DNA from: Argyresthia goedartella
Taxonomy: Eukaryota > Arthropoda > Insecta > Lepidoptera > Argyresthiidae
Reading direction: 5' to 3'
DNA: 64,000 nucleotides
NCBI GenBank assembly: GCA_949825045.1
Contig: OX463832.1
Coordinates: forward strand, 22,438,552 to 22,502,551
Below, piece after piece: positions 10,855-21,248 of this stretch (the stretch's first letter is position 1; the number at the start of each line of letters is the position of its first letter). Made by a program: the position numbers and the translations under genes. A model generated the notes under the pieces. That model did no database searches. It worked only from the letters and a program-made list of their open reading frames with translations, and was not told the origin of the DNA.

Positions 10855-11096
10855 ATAATAATACCTTGGACACTATTTACACAAATTAGTCTAGCCCCAA
10901 ACTAGGATTCCCTGTATCTTGGGTACTAGACAACGATACACATACTTATATAGACAAAAAAGCTTAGATAGATAAACAACCATGACTAGGGTACAAACAT
11001 CCGTTCTCATCAAACAAATATTTGCTCCCACCGGGACTCAAACCCGGGACCCTTGGCTTCGTAGGCAGGGTCACTGCCGACTAGGCCATTTGGGCC
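10855..11096 (-). mobile_element. SINE-A copy 4
   Basis: Near full-length minus-strand SINE-A. The A-box side reads TAGTCGGCAG, a change from GAGTCGGCAG. Confidence 0.85.
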
Positions 11097-11499
11097 AACT
11101 TTACCGCTCATAACTTCTCGTCTTTTCGTTTTTTTTTTCGATAATCAATTCACTGTTTTCAGTTTTTTTTCCATAATTAGTACACTCGTCATGATACACC
11201 GCTGTGCCAAATTTAAAGTTTTCAGGACATCTTGATTTTGATGATAAAAATCCAGTTAGTAAAATAACCACATATTGTTTATAAAAATAACTCCGTCTCC
11301 ATCCTTTGGAAGCGCTATTCAAGTATTCCCTTTCGCCTCGGGGCAAAGAGGCAGCTTTTTTAAAGCTCTCCGGGAGCTTTTTGTGTATCCAAGTATTGAG
11401 GGAATAAGGTGGTTCTAGACGGTTTCAAGACCATCTCGTTTTATATCCCACGACCTAAAATAACAACACAATACCGTCTGTACTACGAGGATTGATGAA
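11097..11499. other. Unassigned stretch
   Basis: A minus-strand frame (11101-11346) is present but has no recognisable domain. No other structure is visible. Confidence 0.35.
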
Positions 11500-11695
11500 A
11501 ATGGATTTCAGAGAACAGATTGGCTAAGTTTGTAGCAATCCAGCGATCAAACGGGTGAACGGATTTGAATGCAGTTTTTGTGTTTGGCTGTAGACTTCAC
11601 TGCAATGGTTCTTAGATATGTTTTATTAAATTCGGTGGAATATTTCGAAAGTTATCAGCTTAAACAGGAAACAAGTGAACCAAATTTTGCCCGTA
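11500..11695 (+). repeat. Repeat Q copy 2 (partial)
   Basis: Contains CAAACGGGTGAACGGATTTG followed by AATGCAGTTTTTGTG, as in the Q copy at 8455, and the same downstream run to ACAAGTGAACCAAATTTT. Confidence 0.55.
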
Positions 11696-11768
11696 AGTCT
11701 TCATTGATGTGCCGGTCGGGGGAGTTTTAAAATTAAAATTAATAGTTGTATACTCTTGAGGACGGGAA

Positions 11769-11769
<1 letters not shown>

Positions 11770-11834
<65 letters not shown>
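11770..11834 (+). repeat. CA/TG microsatellite
   Basis: Uninterrupted CA dinucleotide run of about 32 units. The frames that read through it on both strands (poly-Thr-His, poly-Cys-Val) are artefacts. Confidence 0.95.
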
Positions 11835-11835
<1 letters not shown>

Positions 11836-11837
<2 letters not shown>

Positions 11838-12639
11838 ACGGCCGTCTTCTTACATTCATGGATGTGACTAAACGAGACATGAAAATACGAAATCCATCCA
11901 ACCCAATAGAAAGAGAACGAAGAGGATCGACTGTGCCCGTAAGCTGGTAATGGACAAACGGTATCAAAGGCTTTTCAGTTATATAATATTAGGATGTCTA
12001 GGACACATTTTCAGGTGTGAGAGAATTCCCTAAATCTCACTTAGCCTGTCCACTCGCGTAGGAACACCTAGTATGGACTTGGAATAATATTTATATTTAT
12101 TTTTCTAAAATAGTTACTACTACCCACTATTATTTTTCATTACTGGCAATACTGACCGGGAATAGAGGACAAACGTACCTTCTCTCTGGAATCTCATACT
12201 TGATTGGTCGACTGACTGAGTAAATTGAGAAAATTAAATAATCTGTAATAAATGACAATTTGGCTTTTTACAGCCATTTTTTTAATGGCTTTTGAGAGGG
12301 TTAAGCCTACTGCGATCACCATCCTCCTCCACAATGTCCTATCTTGTTCTATGCGGTTGAAGGAAACGCCAGCGAGCCTCAGACACCGGAAAAGTCTCCT
12401 AGCTTGCTCAATACGATTTAGGAAAATTCTCTCACACTTGTGAAAAGCGTCCGAGACCTCCCAATATTATACAACTGAAGCTTGCGATATGCTTGTGCGA
12501 GGCTTGTAATAGGCTTGTAATAGTTGCATTACCCCCTGCAAGAAATATGAAACTATTCAGCGTAAGGTGTTCCAGTTTCAAGATACGAAGAACTGACCTC
12601 GACGCTAACTGCAACTAAATAAAGACGTGACTCCAACGG
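11836..12639. other. Unassigned stretch
   Basis: No gene is supported. Small opposing frames at 12252-12443 and 12432-12614 carry no domain. Near 12440-12510 there are several short CTTGTAATAGG-like iterations. Confidence 0.35.
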
Positions 12640-12765
12640 CCAGTGTCTGTTCGAGGAAGGCTGACTTGTCCCTTGTGGAGGCATTCCAACGAAGCTCTTA
12701 GTAGCCGAAGTAGTGACTGAGACCGAAAACGGTCCGCACCATCATCATCATCAATCATCTTTACA
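12640..12765 (+). repeat. Repeat tail with ATC microsatellite
   Basis: Ends ACCGAAAACGGTCCGCACC followed by a short CAT/ATC run. The short simple tail suggests the 3' end of a retroelement. Recognition only. Confidence 0.35.
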
Positions 12766-12904
12766 AATGGGACCTATATCAGCGTTGTAGGACCAGAAAT
12801 CTCTATGCGAAACGCGAAATACCGTCAAAAATCTGTTGATTTCCTAGTTTGGGCGCAACATGATCCTTCGAGCCGGATTGACTAGGCTGCCACACGTACA
12901 AACT

Positions 12905-13190
12905 AATTCCAATTTCTTTATTACTGAAGATGTTTACATATACTTACATTAGCCCACTGTGGGAGAAGGAGGGCGAAGAAACTCTCACAGATTGATTTTA
13001 GATCCGTTTTAAAAGTTGGTTGTATTTAACGAATACAATTATTACAATATTAATTATTATAAACAATAAAAAGGTATAAATAATTACAAAAGCAAGTTCT
13101 GTGTTGAGTTAGATTAACACATGCAGTCCCGTCATTTAAGTTATCTTGAACATTGTAATATTCCTTTTTAGACAATGTCTCTATTAAATG
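12905..13190 (-). mobile_element. Jockey-type LINE 3' end
   Basis: Minus-strand copy of the 3' end seen at 7660-7932. It covers the last codons (ATTACAATGTTCAAGATAAC), the 3' UTR with TCTGTGAGAG...CTCCCACAG, and the terminal AATAAAG. It includes a stretch missing from the copy at 7273. Confidence 0.7.
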
Positions 13191-13202
13191 GTTTTTAAAG
13201 GC

Positions 13203-13734
13203 TTATGTTTAAACGATCACCAAAAACGCACCTATTTTACAACCAATAAATTCGAAACGACTGCTAGAATTGGTAAACGATCACCAAATTGTGTTGAGAT
13301 AAATTATCACCAAACTTATTTTTATGTTTTGTGTACTTAAGTTTATGTTTTAAGTATTTTTGTTGTTCGTACATATTTAACCTAACACGAAGGATAAAGG
13401 GGGCTTGGCTTCGCTCACCCCCTTTACCCTTCACCTAAGCTACTGCAGCAAATACAAGGGATATTTGCTGCGAAAATCAGTATTTTTGATGTGCAGTTTA
13501 ATACTTCCAGTGCAGAAAAACGGGAGGAGGATTATTTACGACAGAGGGTGGGGATACAAACAAGAAATTAAAAGTCAAAGAAGAAAAGAGACGTATGACA
13601 TCGCTCATGAGATGGCCATTTTTACACAACTGCATGGGCGAAACCGTGGGGTTTTCCCTGGTAATTTCTGCAATTTTTCGGTGATCATTTACCCATTTTT
13701 GGTAGGAAAAAATATTTTGGTGGTCATTTAAATT
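13203..13734 (+). mobile_element. W MITE copy 1
   Basis: The ends are short inverted repeats of the form TTTAAACGATCACCAAAA. Inside lies TCGCTCACCCCCTTTACCC and an inner segment ending TTTTTGATGTGCAGTTTAATA, which is the terminal repeat of the X MITE. W therefore contains most of an X element. The frames at 13405-13731 and 13498-13770 are incidental. Confidence 0.55.
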
Positions 13735-13916
13735 GTTCTCGTTTTTAAATTGCTCAGATGGCAATTTCAAATCTCCAGAGGTATCTTGTCGTACCCCAAA
13801 AAAGCCGCCACAAAAACTAAGCCTTCAATGTACGGCTCACAATTCCGAACTTATGTTTTTAACAAAGTTGCCATCGACACAGCTTACCTAGTGTGGAGCC
13901 AAAAGCTGGTAAAGAA
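13735..13916. other. Unassigned stretch
   Basis: Part of the frame at 13750-14028, which I do not recognise. It may be an older part of the LINE fragment that follows. Confidence 0.35.
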
Positions 13917-14162
13917 GAAGAATTGGAAGGTCGTCAGAAATGGTGGCTTGTTCCCTTGGCCGTCGAGACCACGGGTGTTTGGGGTGCTCAGGGCAGGATG
14001 TCCGCCAAGGACATTGGGCGACGCCTGAGGGACCGAGGTTTTGACAATCGTTCCGGAGCGTTCCTGATCCAAAGGATCTCCCTCGCCGTGCAGCGCGGTA
14101 ATGCTGCCAGCGTGATGGATACCTTTGGGTCGGGCATGTCCTGTGGCGGTTTATTTGTTTAG
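13917..14162 (+). pseudogene. LINE ORF2 C-terminal fragment
   Basis: The frame 13893-14162 reads WWLVPLAVETTGVWG, then IGRRLRDRGFDNRSG, LIQRISLAVQRGNAASV. This resembles the tail of RT-bearing polyproteins of some insect LINEs, by recognition only. The same segment lies inverted at 21977-22170. The stop at 14160-14162 is followed by an AT-rich 3' flank. The catalytic region is absent. It is a dead fragment; which LINE clade it belongs to is uncertain. Confidence 0.55.
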
Positions 14163-14224
14163 TATTTTTCTTTTTATTATGTTCAGTTTTTGCGTGTGTG
14201 TAGTTTTAAATTGTTTGACAATCT

Positions 14225-14672
14225 TTAGTAGTTTATGTGACAGATACATAATGGAGGGCATTAAAACTCTCGAGTGATATTATTATGAAACTCGCCTTCG
14301 GCTTTCTTTTAATGCCTAATTATGTACAGTTACATACACTAGTTTATCTACACACACAAATATCATAAGCTCTCTTTGATGTGTTCAGGAACCTCACGTT
14401 CGACCGGCATTGTGGCATTCATCAATGCTCTGCACTTGTTTAGCTTGTTCAGTAGTACCAACTTCACAGACAAACTAGGGGCGGCACGCTGGCGGGCGTC
14501 GGCGTTCGAAATTTTAATGTCATAATTTGTCGAAAATGGTCATAATGTATCAATATTAAGATAACAAATGAGTTTTTATCAAGTAGTACCTTTTACCAAG
14601 TGTTATGCTGGTCCTAACGTGCGGTTTTTGGACGCAGTAAAGAGGGTTTATGATACGTGTGTACATAAAAAT
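14225..14672 (+). mobile_element. FB1 foldback MITE, copy 3
   Basis: Full layout, but with the fold-back insert flipped relative to copy 1: CTCTCGAGTGATATTATTATG now precedes ACTCGCCTTCGGC. The right hairpin arm is partly deleted before TTTTAATGCC. Confidence 0.75.
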
Positions 14673-14929
14673 ACGTTACTTTAATTTAACTTGCACTTTG
14701 CGGATTTTTGATTTCATTTCGGTTATATTTACAGATTTAATGAATAACCATAATAAAAATTGCTTAGTAGGAGTGCTAGAGACTGGATACTTATACTATA
14801 TTAAAAAAAAGAAGGTCAGAAAAGGTGTTAACCTGCGGAATCCCTAGTTCCTTTCATGTTAGCCGAACAGCTCATATCTGAAACAAGACAGAAAACACTC
14901 AATGAATATAAGTTGAATATGGGGTTAAT
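14673..14929. other. Unassigned AT-rich stretch
   Basis: No gene is seen. The frame at 14650-14847 begins inside FB1 and is incidental. Confidence 0.4.
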
Positions 14930-15358
14930 CTGGCTCTTAATAATTTTGTAATTATTTATTGCTGCTTATTAATTATGATAATTCATATTATAATATTTGT
15001 ATTAGTTAAGCACAATAATTTGAATGTCATAATTTGTCAAATTTTGGTACATTATGGTCATAATGTATCAATATTCAGATAAGAAATGAGGTTTTACCAA
15101 GAAGTATATAATTATGCTGGTCGCAACGTGCGGTTTTTGGACGCAGTAAAGAGAGTTTATGATATGTGTGTAGATAAAATATTTAATATTGTAATAATTG
15201 TACTTATTCGTTAAAAACAACCAACTTTTAAAAGAGATCTAAAATCAATCTGTGGGAGTTTCTACGCCCTCTTTCTGCTAATGTAGAGAAGAGGTGGAGG
15301 AAAAAATGACGATTGCTAAGTATATGTAAATATCTACAGTAATAAAGACATTTGGAAT
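14930..15358 (+). mobile_element. Jockey-type LINE 3' UTR split by an FB1 piece
   Basis: The 3' UTR runs from GGGGTTAATCTGGCTC to GTTAAGCACAA (about 15012). An FB1 right half (15013-15181) follows. The UTR then restarts slightly upstream at TAATATTGTAATAATTG and runs to AATAAAG and TTGGAATTTGGAATT. About 40 bp of UTR is therefore present twice, around the FB1 piece. Confidence 0.65.
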
Positions 15359-15359
15359 T

Positions 15360-15538
15360 TGGAATTGTTGCGTTTTTATTCCAAGAGTCGCGTTCGAGAC
15401 GAATCAAATATTGAAACTAAGGCTGAAAATTTTATATGCAATATCCTCTCAAAATTCAGCTCCAAAATTGGCGCCCAAATAATGAGCCCCGCGCAAATTG
15501 ATCGCCGTTTGCTTTTTACGGTTCCGTCGTTAAAAAGG
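15360..15538 (+). repeat. Dispersed repeat, left member of a pair
   Basis: Contains GCGTTCGAGACGA, then TGCAATATCCTC and CAAAATTGGCGCCCAAA. The same order recurs at 16115-16290 in the same orientation. Origin unknown. Confidence 0.55.
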
Positions 15539-16112
15539 AAAAACCAAACCATCATAGGATCACTCGTGAGTCTGTCCTAAGTGTGTAAAAGTAATATTAA
15601 ACGACCGAATTCTGAACCGATTACTGAATTGAAATTTGGTATAGTTATGTTTTTTTGTGACTCAAACCTAGAAGTGTTGTAAGCAAATACAATTGGAGTT
15701 AAGGGGGCCAATTGGGTCTACCGTCTTGTGTGACTTGTCTAATGAAAGGTCTTGTTGCGAGAATCTCAATATTTTTTTTTAATAAACATGAAACGCTTAG
15801 TAAAATATTTAAAGTATTTAAAAATATTAAAAAATACGTGTAGGTCTTAACGAAAATATTACAGGGAAAATAATGAGAAATGTATGGTTTGAATAGGAAG
15901 TGGGACAATTTCTTTCAATACCACTTACAAACAATGCACCTGTTAAAGTGCATGGAGTATGGAGGCAGCCGCACTAATAACTTTGTAAAAAAATATTTTG
16001 CTATCTTACACACACTAAACTTAAAAATACCTAATCCCTATACAAGAAACCTGAATACCATTTTACGTTGGTACGGAATCCTTTGTGTGCGAGTACCACT
16101 CGCACTTGAGCG
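15539..16112. repeat. GGTTCCGTACC-family variant
   Basis: It begins GGTTCCGTCGTTAAAAAGG with TCACTCGTGAGTCTGTC. It later carries ACCTGTTAAAGTGCATGGAG and ends GGTACGGAATCC with GAGTACCACTCGCAC. It lies exactly between the two members of the 15360/16115 repeat pair. Confidence 0.5.
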
Positions 16113-16300
16113 TTTATTTATTACAACATTCGCGTTCGAGACGAGCAAACGCTGAAAACGCAGAATTTGCAATATCCTCAGAATCTGTCAAAATTCAGCT
16201 GGAATGACAGCAAAATTGGCGCCCAAAATAGATCCCGCCCAAAATCGCTCGCTGTTCACTTTTTTGACAGCTGTCACAAAACACGGAAATACTGGATCAA
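16113..16300 (+). repeat. Dispersed repeat, right member of a pair
   Basis: Diverged direct copy of 15360-15538, with small insertions such as GGAATGACAGC. Confidence 0.55.
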
Positions 16301-16535
16301 ATATTAAGTTTGCTGTGGTCCTTTTCAGAATTTCCTGCACTAAGGCGAGATCACTACTAATTTTAAAAACATACATCTTAAAGTCACCACATTCATAACA
16401 CAAATATTTACATTTTTCAAGGACTACTCCACTTTAATATCTCGTTCGATGGAAGAAATCTATTTGTATAATTATTTATTTATGTTTCTTCTCAAGTAAG
16501 TGAATATTGTAATCTTTTTGAGAAATAAATATCAT

Positions 16536-16912
16536 TAACTACACACGTATCATAAACCCTCTTTACTGCGTCTAAAAACCTCACGTTAAAACCAGCATAA
16601 TGTAAAACTATTTGGTAAAAACTCATTTCTTATCTGAAAATTTGTACATTATGACCATAATGTGTAAATTTTCTACATTCAAATTTCGAACGCCGACGCC
16701 CGCCTGCGTGCCGCCCCTAGTTTGTCTGTGAAGTTGGTACTACAGAACAAGCTAAACAACAAGATAAGATCAATGCCACAATGCCGGTCAAACATGCGGT
16801 TCAGAATGCAGAACACATCAAAGAGAGTTTATGATATGTGTGTAAATAAACTAGCGTATGTAACTTTATATAATTAGGCATTATGTAACAGTCACATAAA
16901 CTGCTATAAACC
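16536..16912 (-). mobile_element. FB1 foldback MITE, copy 4 (hairpin deleted)
   Basis: Minus-strand core with both terminal inverted repeats. The fold-back hairpin is lost: AATTAGGCATTATGTAACAG joins the outer arms directly. Confidence 0.75.
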
Positions 16913-17337
16913 CTAAACCTTAATTCACACATTTTCAAGTCACTATAAAGGAATTTTTTTACAGCAACTAACAGATTGAAGCTAAGTTGCTACCATAATC
17001 CCGTTGGTACTGAACTTCAGAAACTGGAAACTTAAACCCCTATACCGCAACAACCTGTGTTTATAATTGTAACTAACTAAGTAACTAAGTGCTTACTTAT
17101 TCACAACTTGACAGGAATCTGGGTCAGTTTGCCCTGCCAACTAGTTATAGGGGGTGTTTCAGAGTTGGCTAGTATAGTAATGGCTTTTAGGAAAATAATG
17201 CTGAACCACTTTTGGTATAACACAGCATAGCGTCACGCCTTTTCCCATACGGGGTGGCAGAGGCACAATTGTGCCCATTTTGAGGAGTAAGAGATCAAGC
17301 TAGGATTTTCCGCTGAAATTTCAGCCTCACTATAAAT
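16913..17337. repeat. Old interspersed repeat
   Basis: The part at about 17220-17310 (GCGTCACGCCTTTTCCCATA, GGCAGAGGCACAATTGTGCC) resembles a common insect repeat. A weaker relative is at about 35870-35960. The remainder is unassigned. Confidence 0.4.
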
Positions 17338-17339
17338 AT

Positions 17340-17520
17340 GAACATAACGTTTACATTTACATGCAGGCTCATACATTGCTTCTGGCCCACACTAGGATAC
17401 CCTGTGTTGTGGGAGCCAGAAACATCCAAGACCTGTTTTTTTTAAATCCCCAGCCGTGTATCGAACCCGGGACCTCTCGCATGGTAGGCTGAGCCACTAC
17501 CGCAGCGCCACGGAGGTCGT
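17340..17520 (-). mobile_element. SINE-B copy
   Basis: Minus-strand copy with head GCGAGAGGTCCC and GGTTCGATAC (one B-box change), a T-rich joint and body. The short tail is of GTAAATG type. Confidence 0.75.
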
Positions 17521-17589
17521 TGAAATACCCGGATGCACAACCATCATCTCAAAGTTTAACGAAAACTCAAAGTCAACGGCCTCTCGGAA

Positions 17590-17785
17590 ATTACAGCGCC
17601 AGTACATTCATCGCTTTTGGCCCCACACTAGGATACCTTGTGTCGTGGGAGCCGGAAACAGCGACGTCTCAAACAGGCAAACATCCAAGAACTGGGGGAT
17701 TTTTCCTCTTTCCCAGCCTGGATTTGAACCCGAGACCTTGGACGGTTTTCTCTACACTAACCGCTGTCCCTGCAATGACTCGCCA
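17590..17785 (-). mobile_element. SINE-B copy, diverged
   Basis: A second minus-strand copy about 70 bp from the previous one. Its body is well preserved (CCTAGTGTGGGGCCAAAAGC), but the tRNA-like head has drifted (GGTTCAAATCC). Confidence 0.65.
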
Positions 17786-18199
17786 AATTCAGGCAAAGTT
17801 TGAAAATTCAAGGGAGATCCTTCTCACGTATTAAAGGGCCTGATATTGCAGCCAAGTAATAATAATATTTATTTATTTATTTATTTATTTACATAATCTA
17901 TTTGTGCCATTATAGCAAAGCCAAGTCGACACAAATATACAAAATTAGAAAATACAATACAATTCAATTATTACAAATTAATTTACCATAATAATGTCAA
18001 ATATAATAAGTTCAATTCAATCGTATAAATGCAGTTACCATATTATCATTATATCCATAAATATTCGAGAAAATAATTACAAGACTACACCATCATGCAA
18101 TCTTCTCACAGAACCTTCCACATTCTCGCACAATATCTGATAGATAGTCCAGCCTTGCAAACCACTTGTGCATTGGACATGATTTCCAATTTTGTTTAG
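17786..18199. other. Unassigned, TTTA microsatellite
   Basis: TTTA run at about 17870-17893, followed by ACATAATCTATTTGTGCC. This may be the 3' end of a minus-strand LINE. No gene. Confidence 0.35.
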
Positions 18200-18320
18200 G
18201 ATAGTATTTAATCGCACATCAAATATACTGATTTGCGCAGCAAAAACGAAGAATGAATATATGACTATATCGTAAGCACGCGCTACATCCCACACTGCTT
18301 GACGCATTTGATTAGGGCTA
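18200..18320 (+). repeat. Extra X terminal repeat and linker
   Basis: An additional X-type terminus (ATTTAATCGCACATCAAATA) and a linker containing CGCGCTACATCCCACACTG. The linker recurs inverted at about 23230-23300, next to another X copy. Confidence 0.55.
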
Positions 18321-18588
18321 GTATTTAATCGCACATCAAAAATACTGATTTGCACAGCAAAAAAGGATCAACAAAAACACTTTTTATGTTTTATTTTATG
18401 TGTGCTCAAGTTTATGTTTTAAGTATTTTTTGTTGTTCTTGCATGTTCAACCTAACACGAAGGATAAAAGGGGCTTTGCTGCGCTCACCCCCTTTACCCT
18501 TTACCTAAGCTACCGCAGCATTTTTCCCTGATACTTGCTGTGCAAATCAGTATTTTTGATGTGCAGTTTAATATTTCCCTTTTGTTTA
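18321..18588 (+). mobile_element. X MITE copy 1
   Basis: A compact element of about 268 bp with inverted ends reading ATTTAATCGCACATCAAAAA and TTTTTGATGTGCAGTTTAAT. The inner inverted part is TACTGATTTGCACAGCAA. The centre has CCTAACACGAAGGATAAAAG and TCACCCCCTTTACCC. Noncoding. Confidence 0.7.
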
Positions 18589-19000
18589 TAGGATTTACTA
18601 CTAAATGGTTTGTTTACATTTTTGACAGCATTCTATCTTCTTCTTCATTTTAGTTTGTTTGCTGCCATTAATATAAAAATATAAACAAGCTGAAACCACA
18701 ATTAAGTTCAGTGTTATTGTATTTATAAAGTGTAAATCTATATAGAAACGTCGAAAATCCAGTGACTTAATGCGATAAATGACATTTTAAACCAGACAAA
18801 AATCATAAATACAGTGCAATGGTGACAATCAGTGAACAATAACAATTAAGTGACATACTAGGGAAGACATACATTAATTAATACAATTACATAATCGAAT
18901 TCATTGCAATAATTTATAATTTATCATTATCATAACGTCTTTTGTTGTGGCGACAAGCGTCAGTGCAATGTTCGCTAACGGCTAATCGCCTAGCATAGCA
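18589..19000 (+). other. Probable LINE 5' leader or flank
   Basis: AT-rich sequence with several in-frame stops, leading directly into the tandem array. Where the LINE begins cannot be fixed from the sequence. Confidence 0.35.
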
Positions 19001-19440
19001 ACAACAAGGTCGCAGGATCGCTCACACTAGCTGAACCATAACAACAAGGTCGCAGGATCGCTCACACTAGCTGAACCATAACAACAAGGTCGCAGGATCG
19101 CTCACACTAGCTGAACCATAACAACAAGGTCGCAGGATCGCTCACACTAGCTGAACCATAACAACAAGGTCGCAGGATCGCTCACACTAGCTGAACCATA
19201 ACAACAAGGTCGCAGGATCGCTCACACTAGCTGAACCATAACAACAAGGTCGCAGGATCGCTCACACTAGCTGAACCATAACAACAAGGTCGCAGGATCG
19301 CTCACACTAGCTGAACCATAACAACAAGGTCGCAGGATCGCTCACACTAGCTGAACCATAACAACAAGGTCGCAGGATCGCTCACACTAGCTGAACCATA
19401 ACAACAAGGTCGCAGGATCGCTCACACTAGCTGAACCATA
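19001..19440 (+). repeat. Eleven identical 40-bp tandem repeats
   Basis: Exactly eleven head-to-tail units of 40 bp, each starting ACAACAAGGTCGC and ending CTGAACCATA, with no differences that I can find. The array lies about 210 bp upstream of a LINE ORF1. Monomer arrays in a LINE 5' UTR can carry promoter activity (known for mouse L1); that role here is inference. Confidence 0.95.
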
Positions 19441-19492
19441 ATTTCGCAACGCCATCATTGAGCAGCGATAGCGGACGACGAAGACAACAGGA

Positions 19493-19535
19493 AACCCGCG
19501 TTCGATCCTCGCAGTGCGAGGATCGAACGCGGGTT
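19493..19535 (+). repeat. 43-bp perfect palindrome
   Basis: Two 21-nt arms beginning AACCCGCGTTCGATCC pair perfectly around a single G at 19514. The arm includes GTTCGATCC, which looks like a pol III B-box. It lies between the tandem array and ORF1. Confidence 0.95.
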
Positions 19536-19648
19536 ATCAATCATACTTTTTGGATTTTTTATTTTTTTTTCTTTTTTCATACAAATATTGACTCCGGGAA
19601 ATATTTTCATGTTTTGTTTTTCTTACCCGTATTATAAAAATAAAAAAA

Positions 19649-20900
19649 ATGAATATCGACTCAGAAAGTAATGTTCGCTACACGAGAGGAAATATGATGA
19701 GGTCTAACTCCGACAACGATGATGAGTCACTCTCCCTCACAGACTGCTATTCGGACTCTAAAAGTCTTCCAGATCTCTCAACTTATGATGGGACGAGTGC
19801 TCTAAACACTGCCGTGCTGCAATTGACGTCAAAACTTGAGGCAGCTATCGCGGAGGTTGATAGACTCATGCTGGAAAATATGGCTCTGCAGAAACAGCTA
19901 GATAAAAGTAATGGGCAAATCAGCATTCTAAAGCAAGTATGCTACGCCCCCGCAAGTGCCAAAAAAAGCAATACTTTGAAAAAGAGGATTATGAAAATAC
20001 TGACTCCAGAACATTCAGAACAATGTATCCAAATGATTGATTTAAATGATACGGTAAAGGATCTTTTACCAAATATTGACCACAATAAACAAGAATTAAA
20101 AGAAGATGTCACAGATTCATCGACACTACATACTGCTCAGACAGAAAATAGACCGGAAGAACAACAGCAAAAACCACAGAATAGAGTAGATAGAATTCAA
20201 GAAACCAAAAGTCAAGAAAAAAGAACCAAGCGTATATATATATTTGGTGGGGCAAACTGTGCCGGACTATCACGCCAACTCCAGGAGTCTCGCAGTGATA
20301 CTCGCACCGGGAAGAACAAATATGACATTACGTCGTATGTCACATCTGGAGGTACAGCAGAAGAAATTGGAAAGGCAACGAAACTCTACTCCTACGAGAA
20401 GGACGACAAAATTATTCTTTCTAAGTGCAAAAAACAGTCAATATCTAAATGATAGTAAAATAAGTCATACATTGAAGTTAATTTGCAACAACAGGCCTGG
20501 ATGTACTTTCATTGATCTCAATTGTAAATCAGATTATAGAAGCCAATGGAAATCTGCTTGCTCCACCATCAACGAATGTGTGGATCAACTAGATTATGAC
20601 AGGGAATATCTCACATACATAAAAAACCCTAAAAACCCTAAAGTCGACAAACGAATGACTCCTAAAAAAAACCACATAAAGAGGGGAACTATACCGTATT
20701 ATTTCCCGAACGTCAACACAAACAAAATAGACGAAACAAAAAAAACATGCAAAAGCAAACAAACTGAAAACTTTTCACAAAAGGGTACCACTCCGTATTA
20801 CTTTAATACAGTTGCCAAAAAACAAACAAGCACAACCAATGAGTCAAGCAAAAGATTGACCCATGCTTCACCAAGTAAACAGCTTTTTCGAGACCAATAA
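19649..20900 (+). pseudogene. LINE ORF1 (broken)
   Basis: First ORF of a non-LTR element, expected to encode an RNA-binding chaperone for the element RNA. The frame from ATG 19649 runs 267 codons: an acidic, Ser-rich N-terminus, then a short coiled coil (VLQLTSKLEAAIAEVDRLML, residues about 56-95). Then comes RIYIFGGANCAGLSRQL (about 197-212), which resembles the first block of an SGNH-esterase-like domain (usual GDS replaced by GGA), followed by YDITSYV. The frame ends at 20452. The downstream part (NNRPGCTFIDLN) continues in the frame 20244-20900, so a frameshift, and probably a small deletion, lies near 20410-20450. The C-terminus is Lys/Thr-rich. The esterase reading is inference. Confidence 0.6.
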
Positions 20901-21248
20901 TAGCACAATACTGATAATTCTGCACCAAAATATTAATATAAGTGTACTCCCAAAAAGGGAACTAATCGATATGACTGTGGCGGAATTAACAGAATCAGGT
21001 AATGAACCTGACGTAATCTGTCTTACAGAGACATTTGTAAAATCAGGTGATGAAAAAAATATTAGATTATCAGGTTATGATCTAGCTTTTCTCGAAATAA
21101 GAAAAGAGGTGGGTCTTGCATTTTATTGAAGAATGGTACTGCATATAAACGTTTAAAAATGGTTGACGAACTGACTGTGTCTAGTGTATTTGAATGCTGT
21201 GGTATTGAGCTAACAGATCATAACATTATAGTAGTATGCATATATAGG
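20863..21248 (+). pseudogene. LINE ORF2 start: endonuclease N-terminus
   Basis: N-terminal piece of an apurinic-type endonuclease domain: LHQNINISVLPKRELIDM, then DVICLTETFVKSG with the family's LTET motif. It overlaps the last codons of ORF1. The frame stops at 21127. A one-base shift near 21087 would continue as NKKRGGSCILLKNG and end VVCIYR. The sequence is then cut off at about 21248 by an FB1 piece, so the catalytic centre, RT and 3' end are all missing. An element that keeps its 5' end but lacks its 3' end was broken after insertion, not by ordinary 5' truncation. It may belong to the same lineage as the jockey-type fragments, but no overlap proves it. Confidence 0.6.

Noticed and set aside
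11701..11967. Opposing frames reading poly-Cys-Val and poly-Thr-His
   Set aside because: They are translations of the CA microsatellite at 11770-11834.
19001..19440. CRISPR or centromeric satellite
   Set aside because: The units are identical, with no spacers, only eleven in number, and sit directly upstream of a LINE ORF1.
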